The notes beneath the pieces are model-generated. The model did no database searches and had not been told where the DNA came from. It was given only the letters and a program-made list of their open reading frames with translations. Below, in pieces: positions 17,807 through 26,281 of a stretch of DNA of 64,000 nt. The stretch comes from Telluria aromaticivorans (GTDB taxonomy: Bacteria > Pseudomonadota > Gammaproteobacteria > Burkholderiales > Burkholderiaceae_D), in the NCBI RefSeq assembly GCF_013003915.1, contig NZ_JABAIV010000001.1, positions 806,001 to 870,000 of the forward strand. The letters are read 5' to 3'. Made by a program: the position numbers and the translations under genes. Position 1 is the first letter of the stretch; every line of letters starts with the position of its first letter.

Positions 17807-19180
17807 GTGTTTGCACCTTTCACGGCGGCGCGGCGCGCCGCGCGCTTTGCCTGGTACCGCAGCGGCCTGTTCTGGCGCACCTTCCTGCTCATGTCGCTGC
17901 TCACCGCGGCCTCGATGGGCTCGTGGATCGGCATGATCAGCGTGTTCCAGCGCGACCAGAAGGTCCAGCAAACCGCCGAGCTGGTGGGATCGGCCGTCAC
18001 CATCACCAGGGCCGCCCTCACCCACTCGGCGCCGGACCTGCGCCGTGAACTGCTGCTCGAACTGGTGTCGAACGAAGGCATCCGCGTCCTCACGCTGAAC
18101 GACTACGACATCGTCGAGCCGCCGCCGAACACGCCCGTGATGGCGGAGATCGCTACCGCCGTGCGCGAGCGCCTCGGCAAACAGACGCGCCTGTCCAGCT
18201 CCGTCAACGGCGTCCCGGGTTTCTACATCAGCTTCAACATCGACGAAGACGAATACTGGCTGATGCTCGAGCGCGAGCGCCTGACCGGCCTGTCCGGCGT
18301 GCAGTGGCTTGGCTGGGCAACCCTGGTCGGCCTGCTGTCGCTGGTCGGCGCCGCCGTGATTTCAAATCTCGTCAACCTGCCGCTGGCGCGCCTGACGGCA
18401 GGCGCGCGCGCGATCGCCAAGGGCGAACGGCCGGTGCCGCTGCCCGAGAAAGGCTCGCAGGAGATCATCGAGGCCAACCGCAGCTTCAACCAGATGGTGG
18501 AAGACCTGGCCCAGGTCGAGAAAGACCGCGCTGTCATCCTGGCCGGCATCTCGCACGACCTGCGCACGCCGCTGGCGCGCATGCAGCTCGAAATCGAGAT
18601 GGTGGATCTGCCACAGGATGCGCGCGAAGGCATGCAATCGGACATCAACCAGATGGACGCGATCATCGGCCAGTTCCTCGACTTCGCCAAGCCGACCGAC
18701 GCCTCCACTTTCGTCGCGGTGAATTTGTCCGAGATGCTGTCCGACGTCGGCCGCGAGGCGGGCCGCATCCGCGACCTGAAGGTGGTGGTCGACCTGATGC
18801 CGGGCGTGCACGTGATGGGCAACACGACCGACCTGCGGCGCGTGGTCAACAACATCATCGAGAACGCCCGCAAATACGGCAAGACCCCTGGGCAGGACTA
18901 TACCGAGATCGCCATCGTGCTGAGGGTGAAGGCAACGGGCCACGGACGGCGCGCGTTGATCGAGATCTGCGACCATGGCGTGGGCGTGCCGGAAGACCAG
19001 ATCCCGCAATTGCTCAAACCCTTCACACGGCTCGACAGCGCGCGCGGGCAGGCGAATGGCGCGGGACTGGGGCTGGCGATCGTCGAGCGGGTGCTCACGC
19101 GGCATAACGCCGAGCTGACGGTGAGCAATCGCGAAGGGGGCGGCTTGCTGTTGCAGGTGGCCTTGCCGCTGGCGGGCTGA
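17807..19180 (+). CDS. envZ: EnvZ-type membrane sensor histidine kinase
   Basis: Inner-membrane kinase of 457 residues that would phosphorylate the OmpR partner. A transmembrane helix is at about 25-47, a periplasmic domain at 48-165, a second helix at 168-190 and HAMP at 188-240. The phospho-acceptor H250 is in GISHDLRTPLARM, and the ATPase N box NIIENARKYG and G boxes DHGVGVPED and GAGLGLAIVERVL are intact. It starts with GTG 17807; no ATG in frame gives the full first helix. The methyltransferase gene begins on the base after its stop, so the two are coupled. Confidence 0.9.
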   Translation: MFAPFTAARRAARFAWYRSGLFWRTFLLMSLLTAASMGSWIGMISVFQRDQKVQQTAELVGSAVTITRAALTHSAPDLRRELLLELVSNEGIRVLTLNDYDIVEPPPNTPVMAEIATAVRERLGKQTRLSSSVNGVPGFYISFNIDEDEYWLMLERERLTGLSGVQWLGWATLVGLLSLVGAAVISNLVNLPLARLTAGARAIAKGERPVPLPEKGSQEIIEANRSFNQMVEDLAQVEKDRAVILAGISHDLRTPLARMQLEIEMVDLPQDAREGMQSDINQMDAIIGQFLDFAKPTDASTFVAVNLSEMLSDVGREAGRIRDLKVVVDLMPGVHVMGNTTDLRRVVNNIIENARKYGKTPGQDYTEIAIVLRVKATGHGRRALIEICDHGVGVPEDQIPQLLKPFTRLDSARGQANGAGLGLAIVERVLTRHNAELTVSNREGGGLLLQVALPLAG

Positions 19181-19810
19181 GTGAGCCACTTGCCTGGCTC
19201 CCGGATTGCGCAGGCCTACGACGCATTGGCCGAACGCTGGCTCGACCACAGCTTCGATCCGGCGAACGGCATGCAGCAGCACCGGCGCGCCCTGTCCTTC
19301 CTCGAACAAAAGCCCGGCGCCTGGGCGCTGAACGTCGGCTGCGGATGCAATACGCGTTTCAATGCCCCGATGCGCGAGCGTGGCCTGGAGATCGAAGGCA
19401 TCGACATCTCGGCGCAGATGGTCGCCCTGGCCCGCCAGGCCGATCCGGCGGTCGTCTTGCATCATGCCGACGCCTGCGACTGGCAGCCGGCCCGCGCCTA
19501 CCGTTTCATCACGGCCTGGGACAGCATCTGGCATGTTCCGCTGGCTGCCCAACGACCCTTGATGCTGAAGTTGATGGGGGCGCTGGAGGATGGCGGCGTC
19601 ATGATCTTCTCCGCCGGTGGGCTCGACGAGCCTGACGAACATGTCGACGCTGCGATGGGACCGGAGGTCTGTTACAGCACGCTGGGGATACCAGGCCTGC
19701 TGGCCACGATTGCCGATGCCGGATGCGTGTGCCGGCATCTCGAATACGACCAGCATCCCGAGCAGCACGTCTTTCTCGTCGTCCAGCGCCTGCCGGTCGC
19801 CGGCGCTTGA
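19181..19810 (+). CDS. Class I SAM-dependent methyltransferase
   Basis: Cytoplasmic protein of 209 residues. Motif I is LNVGCGCNTRF (around 51), with the ribose-binding acidic residue in IEGIDIS, and DACDW and FITAWDSIWHVP further on. The substrate is unknown. GTG 19181 directly abuts the kinase stop (TGAGTG), so translation probably depends on the kinase gene, making a three-gene unit ompR-envZ-methyltransferase. The first motif has cysteines where glycine-rich loops usually carry other residues, a minor oddity. Confidence 0.82.
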   Translation: MSHLPGSRIAQAYDALAERWLDHSFDPANGMQQHRRALSFLEQKPGAWALNVGCGCNTRFNAPMRERGLEIEGIDISAQMVALARQADPAVVLHHADACDWQPARAYRFITAWDSIWHVPLAAQRPLMLKLMGALEDGGVMIFSAGGLDEPDEHVDAAMGPEVCYSTLGIPGLLATIADAGCVCRHLEYDQHPEQHVFLVVQRLPVAGA

Positions 19811-20166
19811 GTCTCGAGTCATCCGGACATATTTACACCAAGGCTCCCATTTCACAGGGCCTGTTTTGGCTGCGTCGCGCCCACAACAATGGAAACCTGA
19901 AGGCGAGCATCATGCTCTGCGGCGCCTACCTCGACGGGGAGGTGCTGCAGCCGGATGCGAAAAAGGCCGTTGCCTACATTGTTCCCGCCGCAGAGGGCGG
20001 CGATACAAATGCCCAGTACATGTACGCCAATCTGCTGATCGAAGGTGAAGGGATCGGGCAGGATGAGGAACAAGCCATTTTCTGGCTGCGCCGCGCCGCC
20101 GAGCGGGGCAATGACAAGGCGAGGCAGATGCTGCTCGACAATGACATCTCCCTGGCCGACGAGTAA
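19807..20166 (+). CDS. Sel1-like repeat protein, start uncertain
   Basis: About 119 residues with two to three Sel1 (TPR-like) repeats: SQGLFWLRRAHNNGNLKASI, VAYIVPAAEGGDTNAQYMYA and AIFWLRRAAERGNDKARQML. These repeats form alpha-solenoids that scaffold protein contacts. There is no ATG before the first repeat outside the methyltransferase gene. TTG 19807 overlaps the previous stop (TTGA) and is the best candidate, but the gene could also be the 3' remnant of a longer Sel1 protein. There is no signal peptide. The partner is unknown. Confidence 0.55.
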   Translation: MSLESSGHIYTKAPISQGLFWLRRAHNNGNLKASIMLCGAYLDGEVLQPDAKKAVAYIVPAAEGGDTNAQYMYANLLIEGEGIGQDEEQAIFWLRRAAERGNDKARQMLLDNDISLADE

Positions 20167-20221
20167 GCGTCAGGACCGGCCCTTCGCTATACTGTCGGCT
20201 CCCGACCTCCGCGAGACCGAC

Positions 20222-21199
20222 ATGACCGATACTGCCGCCGCCCTCTCCTACCATGACGTCGAACTGGCCGCCCGCCGCCTTGAGGGCGCGGCGCACCGCA
20301 CGCCGGTGCTGACCTCGACCACCGCCGACAAGCTCTCGGGCGGCACGCTGTTCTTCAAGTGCGAGAACTACCAGCGCATGGGCGCCTTCAAGTTCCGCGG
20401 CGCCTATAACGCGATCGCGAAGTTCGACGATGCCCAGCGCGCGGCGGGCGTGGTGACTTTCTCGTCGGGGAACCATGCGCAGGCGATCGCGCTGTCCGCA
20501 AAGCTGGCGGGCATCAAGTCGGTCATCATCATGCCGAATGACGCGCCGGCCCTGAAGGTCAAGGCCACGAAGGAATACGGCGGCGAAGTCGTCACCTACG
20601 ACCGCTATACGGAAGACCGCGAAGCGATCGGGCGCCGGCTGTCGGAAGAACGCGGCATGACCCTGGTCCCGCCCTACGACCACCCGGACGTCATCGCCGG
20701 CCAGGGCACGGCGGCCAAGGAGCTGTTCGAGGAAACCGGTGAGCTGGACATCCTGCTGGTCTGCCTCGGCGGCGGCGGCCTGCTGGCCGGCTGCGCACTG
20801 GCGGCGCGTGCCCTGTCGCCGAATTGCAAGGTGATCGGCGTCGAGCCGGAGGCCGGCAACGACGGCCAGCAATCATTGCGCCTCGGCGAGATCGTGCACA
20901 TCGCGGTGCCGAAGACGATCGCCGACGGCGCCATGGTGACCCACCTTGGCGTGCACAATTTCGAGGTCATCAAGCACCACGTGGACGACATCGTCACCGT
21001 CAGCGACGCCCAGCTGGCCTCGAGCATGGCCTTCTTCGCCGAGCGCATGAAGATGGTGGTCGAGCCGACCGGCTGCCTCGCCGCGGCTGCGGCCCTGCAC
21101 GGCGTGGTGGACGTCAGGGGCAAGCGGGTCGGCATCCTGATCAGCGGCGGCAACGTCGACCTGTCGCGCTTCGCCGAACTCGTGACGGCGGCGGCCTAA
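20222..21199 (+). CDS. Serine/threonine dehydratase family PLP enzyme
   Basis: Fold-type II PLP enzyme of 325 residues that deaminates a hydroxy amino acid (threonine, serine or threo-3-hydroxyaspartate). The Schiff-base lysine is K57 in GAFKFRGAYNA. The phosphate-binding glycine loop GGGGLLAG lies around 184 and SGGNVDL near the end. There is no C-terminal ACT regulatory domain, so it resembles catabolic dehydratases or threo-3-hydroxyaspartate ammonia-lyase rather than biosynthetic IlvA. ATG 20222 gives the family N-terminus; a longer frame to 20045 overlaps the Sel1 gene. The stop overlaps the RidA start (TAATG), which fits enamine production followed by its removal. Confidence 0.88.
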   Translation: MTDTAAALSYHDVELAARRLEGAAHRTPVLTSTTADKLSGGTLFFKCENYQRMGAFKFRGAYNAIAKFDDAQRAAGVVTFSSGNHAQAIALSAKLAGIKSVIIMPNDAPALKVKATKEYGGEVVTYDRYTEDREAIGRRLSEERGMTLVPPYDHPDVIAGQGTAAKELFEETGELDILLVCLGGGGLLAGCALAARALSPNCKVIGVEPEAGNDGQQSLRLGEIVHIAVPKTIADGAMVTHLGVHNFEVIKHHVDDIVTVSDAQLASSMAFFAERMKMVVEPTGCLAAAAALHGVVDVRGKRVGILISGGNVDLSRFAELVTAAA

Positions 21200-21585
21200 T
21201 GGAATTCATCCAGTCGCCCGAGCTGCCCGCCCCCGCCGGGCATTACTCGCAGGGGGTGGTCACGCGCGGCGGCCTGGTATTCGTCTCGGGCGTGCTGCCG
21301 GCGCGCGAGCTCGCCGGCGCGGACTTCGAGGCGCAGTGCGCCTCGGTGTTCGACCAGTGCGAAAAGGTCCTGCGCGGCGCCGGCTGCGGGTTGCAGGACG
21401 TGGTGCAATGCACGGCCTATCTCGCCGGGGTCGAGCACTGGCCGGCGTTTAACACGGCCTATGCCGGCGTGTTCGGCGACCATCGGCCGGCGCGCGCAGT
21501 CGTGCCTGTGCCGGCCCTGCATTATGGTTTCCTGGTGGAAGTGCAGCTCGTGGCGGAAACGCTTCTCCCAGGACAGAACGGCTGA
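21199..21585 (+). CDS. RidA family enamine/imine deaminase
   Basis: Protein of 128 residues in the YjgF/YER057c/UK114 family. Known members form trimers and hydrolyse the reactive 2-aminoacrylate or 2-aminocrotonate enamines released by PLP dehydratases. The arginine that holds the substrate carboxylate is R99 in HRPARAVVPVPAL, preceded by VVQCTAYLAGVEHWPAFN. It overlaps the upstream dehydratase gene by one base, so translation is coupled and the product is made where it is needed. It diverges somewhat from archetypal RidA at the N-terminus (SPELPAPAGHYSQGV). Confidence 0.9.
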   Translation: MEFIQSPELPAPAGHYSQGVVTRGGLVFVSGVLPARELAGADFEAQCASVFDQCEKVLRGAGCGLQDVVQCTAYLAGVEHWPAFNTAYAGVFGDHRPARAVVPVPALHYGFLVEVQLVAETLLPGQNG

Positions 21586-21681
21586 GTGATTGTCGCAAGT
21601 GTGGTGCGCACGTGTGTGCTACCGAACAGAGAATTGTCAATATGACACCAATAATGGAGGCTCAAGAACAAGGAGTCGACC

Positions 21682-22059
21682 ATGAAGCGTCATCTCTGCC
21701 TGAGCCTCATCATCGCAGCCACCACCCTCACCACGCCTGGCGCCTTCGCCGGCTCGGACATCGTCAAATGCGTCGACGGCGCCGGTCACGTCACCCTGAC
21801 CGACCAGGCCTGCGACGCCAACACGGCCACCGTGCAGCTTGCCAGCACCGTGGTGCGGGAAGAAGCCCCGCGCGCGGAAACGCATCCGCTGGCGGTCGAG
21901 CATGTCGCATTGCCGCAGCCGCCCGTGCAGCGCCGCCACCTGGCGCCGCGGGTCAAGGCCAAGCCGATGATGCGGGATGTCGCGACCTTGAGGGAAGCGC
22001 GGGCGCATTTCTTGATGCTGGATTCCGTACCGCGGCAGAGGCTGGCGACGCTGGATTGA
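21682..22059 (+). CDS. Exported DUF4124-type protein
   Basis: Protein of 125 residues with a signal peptide ending near TPGAFAGS and a short DUF4124-like domain at its start, IVKCVDGAGHVTLTDQAC, with the paired cysteines typical of this family. The remainder is Pro/Arg-rich and probably disordered. DUF4124 domains are found in small periplasmic proteins of unknown role. AAGGAG seven bases before ATG 21682 supports the start. It stands alone and converges on the large GGDEF-EAL gene, with a palindromic repeat between. Confidence 0.72.
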   Translation: MKRHLCLSLIIAATTLTTPGAFAGSDIVKCVDGAGHVTLTDQACDANTATVQLASTVVREEAPRAETHPLAVEHVALPQPPVQRRHLAPRVKAKPMMRDVATLREARAHFLMLDSVPRQRLATLD

Positions 22060-22112
22060 TTGACGTCGGCGACGAGTAGTTCGAGCTAAGCGACTACGCT
22101 ACGTCCAGTTGA

Positions 22113-22215
22113 TCGCGTGGGCATTCGTAATTCCGGGCACTCCTCGAAATTACCCTGCCCACCCTACCAGACCGAAGTTCGTAGCGTGGGCGGGTCTCCC
22201 GCCCACGCGGTCAAA
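22113..22215. repeat. Dispersed palindromic repeat, locus 3
   Basis: The left unit (22113-22168) has an extended tip: GCGTGGGCA, then an inner palindrome with GTAATT/AATTAC, then TGCCCACCCTACC. The right unit (22180-22215) is a standard short one, GTAGCGTGGGCGGG-TCT-CCCGCCCACGCG. It lies between convergent genes. Confidence 0.75.
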
Positions 22216-22241
22216 TCACCTTTGATCCGCGCGCTCGCTCC

Positions 22242-25190
22242 TCAATGCAAATCCTGCATCCGCATCACGCCCGCCAGCAGTGGCGCTGACTGCGCGTTGA
22301 TCACCTTCAGCACGTCGAGCAGTTCCGGGTCGGTGATGAAATCGGCCGACGAGCGTGCCTCGAGCATGCGCTCAGGCGGCAGCGAGCGCGCCACGGCCCA
22401 TCCCTGCACATAGTCCACACCGATCTCCGACAGCGTCTGCACGGTGGCGGCATCTTCCGCCCATTCCGCGATCGTCTTCATGCCCAGGTTCACGGCCAGG
22501 CTCACGATCGCCTCGACGATCGCCACGTTGGCCGGGTGGGCGTTGATGTTGACGATGAAGTTGCCGTCGATTTTCAGCACGTCGGCCGGCAGCTCTTTCA
22601 AATACGAGAACGAGGTATAGCCGGCGCCGAAATCGTCCAGCGCGACCTTCACGCCGAAGCTGCGCACCTGGTCGATGAAGCGGCGCGTGTTGTCCAGGTC
22701 GTGCAGGGCGACGCTCTCGGTGATCTCCAGGCACAGGCGGCTCGCCACGTGCACGTAGCGCCCGAGGATGTCGAAGGTGTCCTGCACGAAGCGCTCGTCG
22801 TTGAGGGAGGCGCCGGACAGATTCATGCACACGAAACGGGTATTCACCAGCTGGTCGGCGTGTTGGGCGATCCAGGCCAGGGTGGTGGACAGCACCCAGC
22901 GGTCGATCACGCTGGCGCGGCCGCTCTTCTCGGCGGCCGAGATGACCGCGCCGGCCGGCACGATGCGGCCGTCCGGCTCGCGCATGCGCAGCAGCACTTC
23001 GAAGTTCAGGGATTCGTGCGGGTGCTTGAGCGACATGATCGGCTGCATTTCCAGCAGCAGGCAGTCGGTGGCGTCGGTAGCCGAGAGGCGCGCGACCATA
23101 TCCAGCTCTGCCGCGCGCTGGCGGAAGGCTTCGGCGCCGCGCTCGTACACTACCAGGCCTTCACCAGCCCCTGTCTTGGCTTCGCGGCAGGCGCGGTCGG
23201 CGGTCGACACCGCATCCTTCATCTCGATGCCCGGCGTGACTTCGATCAGCCCGACCGAGCCGCGCACATGGAAAGCCTTGTCGCCCACCCGGTAAGGGGT
23301 GTTACCGAGGCGGTCGACGATGCCGCGGCAGATGATCGAAGCCAGCGGGATCGCCGTTTCCGGCATCAGGACCACGAATTCGTCACCGCCGACGCGGCCG
23401 ATCTGCTGGCCGCCGGCCAGCATGGTGGCCATCCGTTCGCATACCTGTTTCAGTACTTCATCGCCGGCCGCATGGCCGAACAAATCATTGATCAGCTTGA
23501 AGCGGTCCAGGTCGACATAGGCCAGGGCCATCGGCTTGCCCGCAGCCAGGCCGCCGGCAGCCTGCGCGAATTCGCGCTCGATGCCACGGCGGTTGTAGAC
23601 CTTGGTCAGCGGGTCGTTGTTGGCCATGAACTGCAGCTGCGCCGTGGCCTTGTATTTCTCGGTGGTGTCCTGCAGCACGCCTTCGATGCGAGCGCGCGCC
23701 AGGGTGGCGCTGACCAGGAAGCGTTGGGTGCCGTCGCGGCTGGTGAGTTCCATCTCGGCTTCAGCCCTGGCATGGACCTGCTCGTGCAGTTCGGTCCAGG
23801 TGCTTTCGGTAAAGAACTGGCGCCAGGCGGTGCGGCCCGCAACAAAGCTCGTGATGCCCAGCATTTTTTGCAGGGCCGGGTTGACGCTCAGGAAGTGGCC
23901 GTACATGTCGAGCGTGAACAGGCCGACCGGCATGGCCTGGTAGGCGTGCGCCAGCTCCTGCTGGGCTTCTTCGCGCTGCTCGGTCTCGGTACGCATCTGC
24001 TCGGCCACGGCCAGCGCCGCCAGCAGGCTCGAGGCCAGCGCGGCGGTGACGCTGTTGATGAAGCCCAGTAGTTCGCGCATGCCGAGCGCGGCCGAGGCGA
24101 CCTCGGCGATCGTGGCCAGGAAGCTGACCGCGAACGAGGCGGCGAACCAGGACGCGACGCGGTTGCGCGACTCGGCGATGATCTTGAACAGGCCCACCGT
24201 CATGACCGAGAAGCAGCACACGGTGATGCCCCACAGCAGCGGCAAATACATGCCGTAAGGCAGGAACATGGCGGCGGCCAGCATCGGCAGGCAGAGCCAC
24301 TGCATGATGCGCATCGGCAGCACGTAGCGCATGGCGGCGATGTTTTCGCGCAGCAGCGCCTGGTAGAGGGTGAGCGTCGCGATACCGTACAGCGTGATGG
24401 TCAGCGAGCGGCTGCGCAGCAGCCAGTCGGACGGCAGGGTCTGGCCCAGCCACTGGATGTCCCAGCCGGCAGACAGCGCGCCGACCCGCAGGTTCAGGAT
24501 CAGCCAGCCGGCGAACAGCACGTACAGCGCCTGGCGATTGATCAGGGCGGTGATCAGGATGAACAGCGCGAGCACCACCATGCCGCCGTCGAGCAGGCCC
24601 GACTTGCGGTGATATTGCTCGACCGAGAGCGCGTACTGGTCGGACGGCCATTGCAGCACCGACAGGCGCGCCGGGCCGGCAAAGGTGGCGCGGCACAGCA
24701 GGCTCGAGGGCAGCGGCGCCAGCTTCAGGGCAAAGCCGGCCTTCGAGGCTTCGATAAAGCCGGTGCCGGCGCCGCGCGTGGCGGTGCCGAGCGGGGCCAG
24801 GCTGCCGGCATCCCAGCAGGCCACGTCCTGCGCATGGCGCGACGGGAATTCGACCACCTGGCTACCCGCACGCGGCATCGGTTCGAAGGCGAACCAGACC
24901 GGAGCTTCGGATAAATGGGTGTCATGGCCGGTCACGAGGCTGCCGGTCTCGGCGCGGGCCAATGCTGCGCCCGGCGCCAGCGATGCTTCTTTCTGGACCG
25001 TGACGAGCATCGACAGCGGCACGTCGCCCACTGTGCGGTACTGGTTCTGCCAGAAAAACAGGGCGATCAGGGAAACCAGGCCGATCCCGAGTGGAATCAG
25101 GTAATAGGCAAAGACCTTCAACACCCGCTCCACTACCGCGTGCGCAGCGGCGGGAAGCGAAGAACGGCGAGTGGGTGTTGGAATGGGCAT
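22242..25190 (-). CDS. Membrane GGDEF-EAL protein with 7TM-DISM-like sensor and PAS domain
   Basis: Inner-membrane protein of 982 residues that would make and/or degrade cyclic di-GMP. Order: a first TM helix (about 27-48), a periplasmic beta-rich DISM-like domain (60-195, SEAPVWFAFEPM), seven TM helices (about 200-410), PAS (430-545), GGDEF (about 555-710) with an intact RVGGDEFVVLMP active site, and EAL (about 725-970). The EAL motif reads FEVLLRM (EVL), and DDFGAGYTSFSYLKELPAD and KIDGNFI loop residues are present, so both activities look possible. The start at 25190 gives a short n-region before the first helix. It lies 107 bases after a FeeM-like gene on the same strand. Confidence 0.9.
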   Translation of the reverse strand: MPIPTPTRRSSLPAAAHAVVERVLKVFAYYLIPLGIGLVSLIALFFWQNQYRTVGDVPLSMLVTVQKEASLAPGAALARAETGSLVTGHDTHLSEAPVWFAFEPMPRAGSQVVEFPSRHAQDVACWDAGSLAPLGTATRGAGTGFIEASKAGFALKLAPLPSSLLCRATFAGPARLSVLQWPSDQYALSVEQYHRKSGLLDGGMVVLALFILITALINRQALYVLFAGWLILNLRVGALSAGWDIQWLGQTLPSDWLLRSRSLTITLYGIATLTLYQALLRENIAAMRYVLPMRIMQWLCLPMLAAAMFLPYGMYLPLLWGITVCCFSVMTVGLFKIIAESRNRVASWFAASFAVSFLATIAEVASAALGMRELLGFINSVTAALASSLLAALAVAEQMRTETEQREEAQQELAHAYQAMPVGLFTLDMYGHFLSVNPALQKMLGITSFVAGRTAWRQFFTESTWTELHEQVHARAEAEMELTSRDGTQRFLVSATLARARIEGVLQDTTEKYKATAQLQFMANNDPLTKVYNRRGIEREFAQAAGGLAAGKPMALAYVDLDRFKLINDLFGHAAGDEVLKQVCERMATMLAGGQQIGRVGGDEFVVLMPETAIPLASIICRGIVDRLGNTPYRVGDKAFHVRGSVGLIEVTPGIEMKDAVSTADRACREAKTGAGEGLVVYERGAEAFRQRAAELDMVARLSATDATDCLLLEMQPIMSLKHPHESLNFEVLLRMREPDGRIVPAGAVISAAEKSGRASVIDRWVLSTTLAWIAQHADQLVNTRFVCMNLSGASLNDERFVQDTFDILGRYVHVASRLCLEITESVALHDLDNTRRFIDQVRSFGVKVALDDFGAGYTSFSYLKELPADVLKIDGNFIVNINAHPANVAIVEAIVSLAVNLGMKTIAEWAEDAATVQTLSEIGVDYVQGWAVARSLPPERMLEARSSADFITDPELLDVLKVINAQSAPLLAGVMRMQDLH

Positions 25191-25297
25191 AGGCAGTATG
25201 AATGCGGTCGAATGCTCCCCCTTGGCCGGGGGGAGCGCCAAAGCGCAAGGATACAGCCTTATATTGATGCCGTCATGCAATATGTATAGATTATCCC

Positions 25298-26086
25298 TCA
25301 GGCGACGGCGAATTCGCGTGCCTGCAACGCCGGTTGCGCGCTCACGCGGGCAGCCGGCGCCGCCAGCGGCGGCGGGGGCACTGCCGGGCCAATGTTGATG
25401 TCCGGATGATGGGTATTGAAGAAGAAATCCAGCAAGGGGTGGCGCGCCTCGGTATAGCGCTGTTCGAAGCTGGCGATCTCGAAGGCCATCACGCGGTGCG
25501 GGATGTTGCCGACGTGGCGCAGCGCGACCAGGCCCTGCTCCGGGAACACGTCGGTGAACAGCATCTGTTCGTACTGGCGGTCGACCGGCGGGCGGCCGGT
25601 GGCGACCGAATAATCGATGGCGTTGTCTTCGCAATACATGAAGCAGGCCTTGACCAGTGCCACCTTGACCATGCGGCCGACCCGGCCCTCGTCGATGCCG
25701 AGGCGGGTCGCCTCGACCAGGCGGCGGCCCTGCAGCCAGTTCGGCAGCTCGATCGATTCCTCGACGCCCAGCGGACGGTAGAGGTTGGTGCGGATGCGCG
25801 TGCTGCCCAGCGGCGTGCCGTCCAGCTTGGACTCGGCCAGCAGCACGATGGTGTCGTCTTCGTAGTCGGCCGCCTCAGGCTGCGCCAGGCTGCGCGCAAA
25901 CTCCGGCACATGGCGGGCGTAGGCGGCGTGGCGGACCTTGACCGCTTTCAACAGGTCGGCCTCGGTTTCCACCCGGCGAATGGTGAAGGGCAGGCGCTCG
26001 GTGGCGCGGCCAGCTGCACGTGCTTCGCGGGCAGCGCGGATGCTTGCGCTGGCAGGGTTGGAGACGACTGGGTCGAACAGCGACAT
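25298..26086 (-). CDS. FeeM-like N-acyl amino acid synthase (GNAT/autoinducer-synthase fold)
   Basis: Cytoplasmic acyltransferase-like protein of 262 residues. The core (about 30-215) has the autoinducer-synthase/GNAT pattern: VRHAAYARHVPEF, VLLAESKLDGTPLGSTRI and VEATRLGIDEG (substrate loop), followed by FMYCEDNAIDYSVATGRP. FeeM proteins join an acyl chain from acyl-ACP to an amino acid amine. A proline-rich tail follows at about 235-255. GAGGAGT eight bases before ATG 26086 sets the start. The family call is from memory of FeeM and exosortase-associated acyltransferases; the latter is an alternative. It sits directly upstream of the GGDEF-EAL gene. Confidence 0.75.
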   Translation of the reverse strand: MSLFDPVVSNPASASIRAAREARAAGRATERLPFTIRRVETEADLLKAVKVRHAAYARHVPEFARSLAQPEAADYEDDTIVLLAESKLDGTPLGSTRIRTNLYRPLGVEESIELPNWLQGRRLVEATRLGIDEGRVGRMVKVALVKACFMYCEDNAIDYSVATGRPPVDRQYEQMLFTDVFPEQGLVALRHVGNIPHRVMAFEIASFEQRYTEARHPLLDFFFNTHHPDINIGPAVPPPPLAAPAARVSAQPALQAREFAVA

Positions 26087-26233
26087 GGCGGGGTACTCCT
26101 CGGGTTGGAAGAATGAAACAGAACTTGTCTGAATCAAATTATCAATCCGATTACTAGCAATCTAATTGCTGAGCAGAAGCACTTTATGCCTTCTGTTTAT
26201 CCTACGCAGATGAAAGATTTGTCCTACATCAAA

Positions 26234-26270
26234 CCGTGCGCGCTACAAATAGTGTATAGGGCGCGCACGG
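26234..26270 (-). terminator. Hairpin at the 3' end of phzF-like gene
   Basis: Perfect 10-bp stem CCGTGCGCGC / GCGCGCACGG with a 17-base loop. It starts 12 bases beyond the stop of the minus-strand gene, and the minus strand continues with TTTGATG. Candidate terminator with a weak T-run. Confidence 0.5.
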
Positions 26271-26281
26271 CTGTCACCTTA

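Noticed and set aside
25214..25236. GC hairpin (CTCCCCC...GGGGGAG) between the FeeM-like and GGDEF-EAL genes considered as a terminator
   Set aside because: There is no T-run and it lies 60 bases beyond the FeeM-like stop, close to the next start; too weak to annotate either way.
25191..25634. In-frame upstream extension of the GGDEF-EAL gene
   Set aside because: It runs opposite to the 5' half of nothing else but overlaps the end of the FeeM-like gene in another frame and has no family similarity; a signal-anchor start at 25190 fits better.
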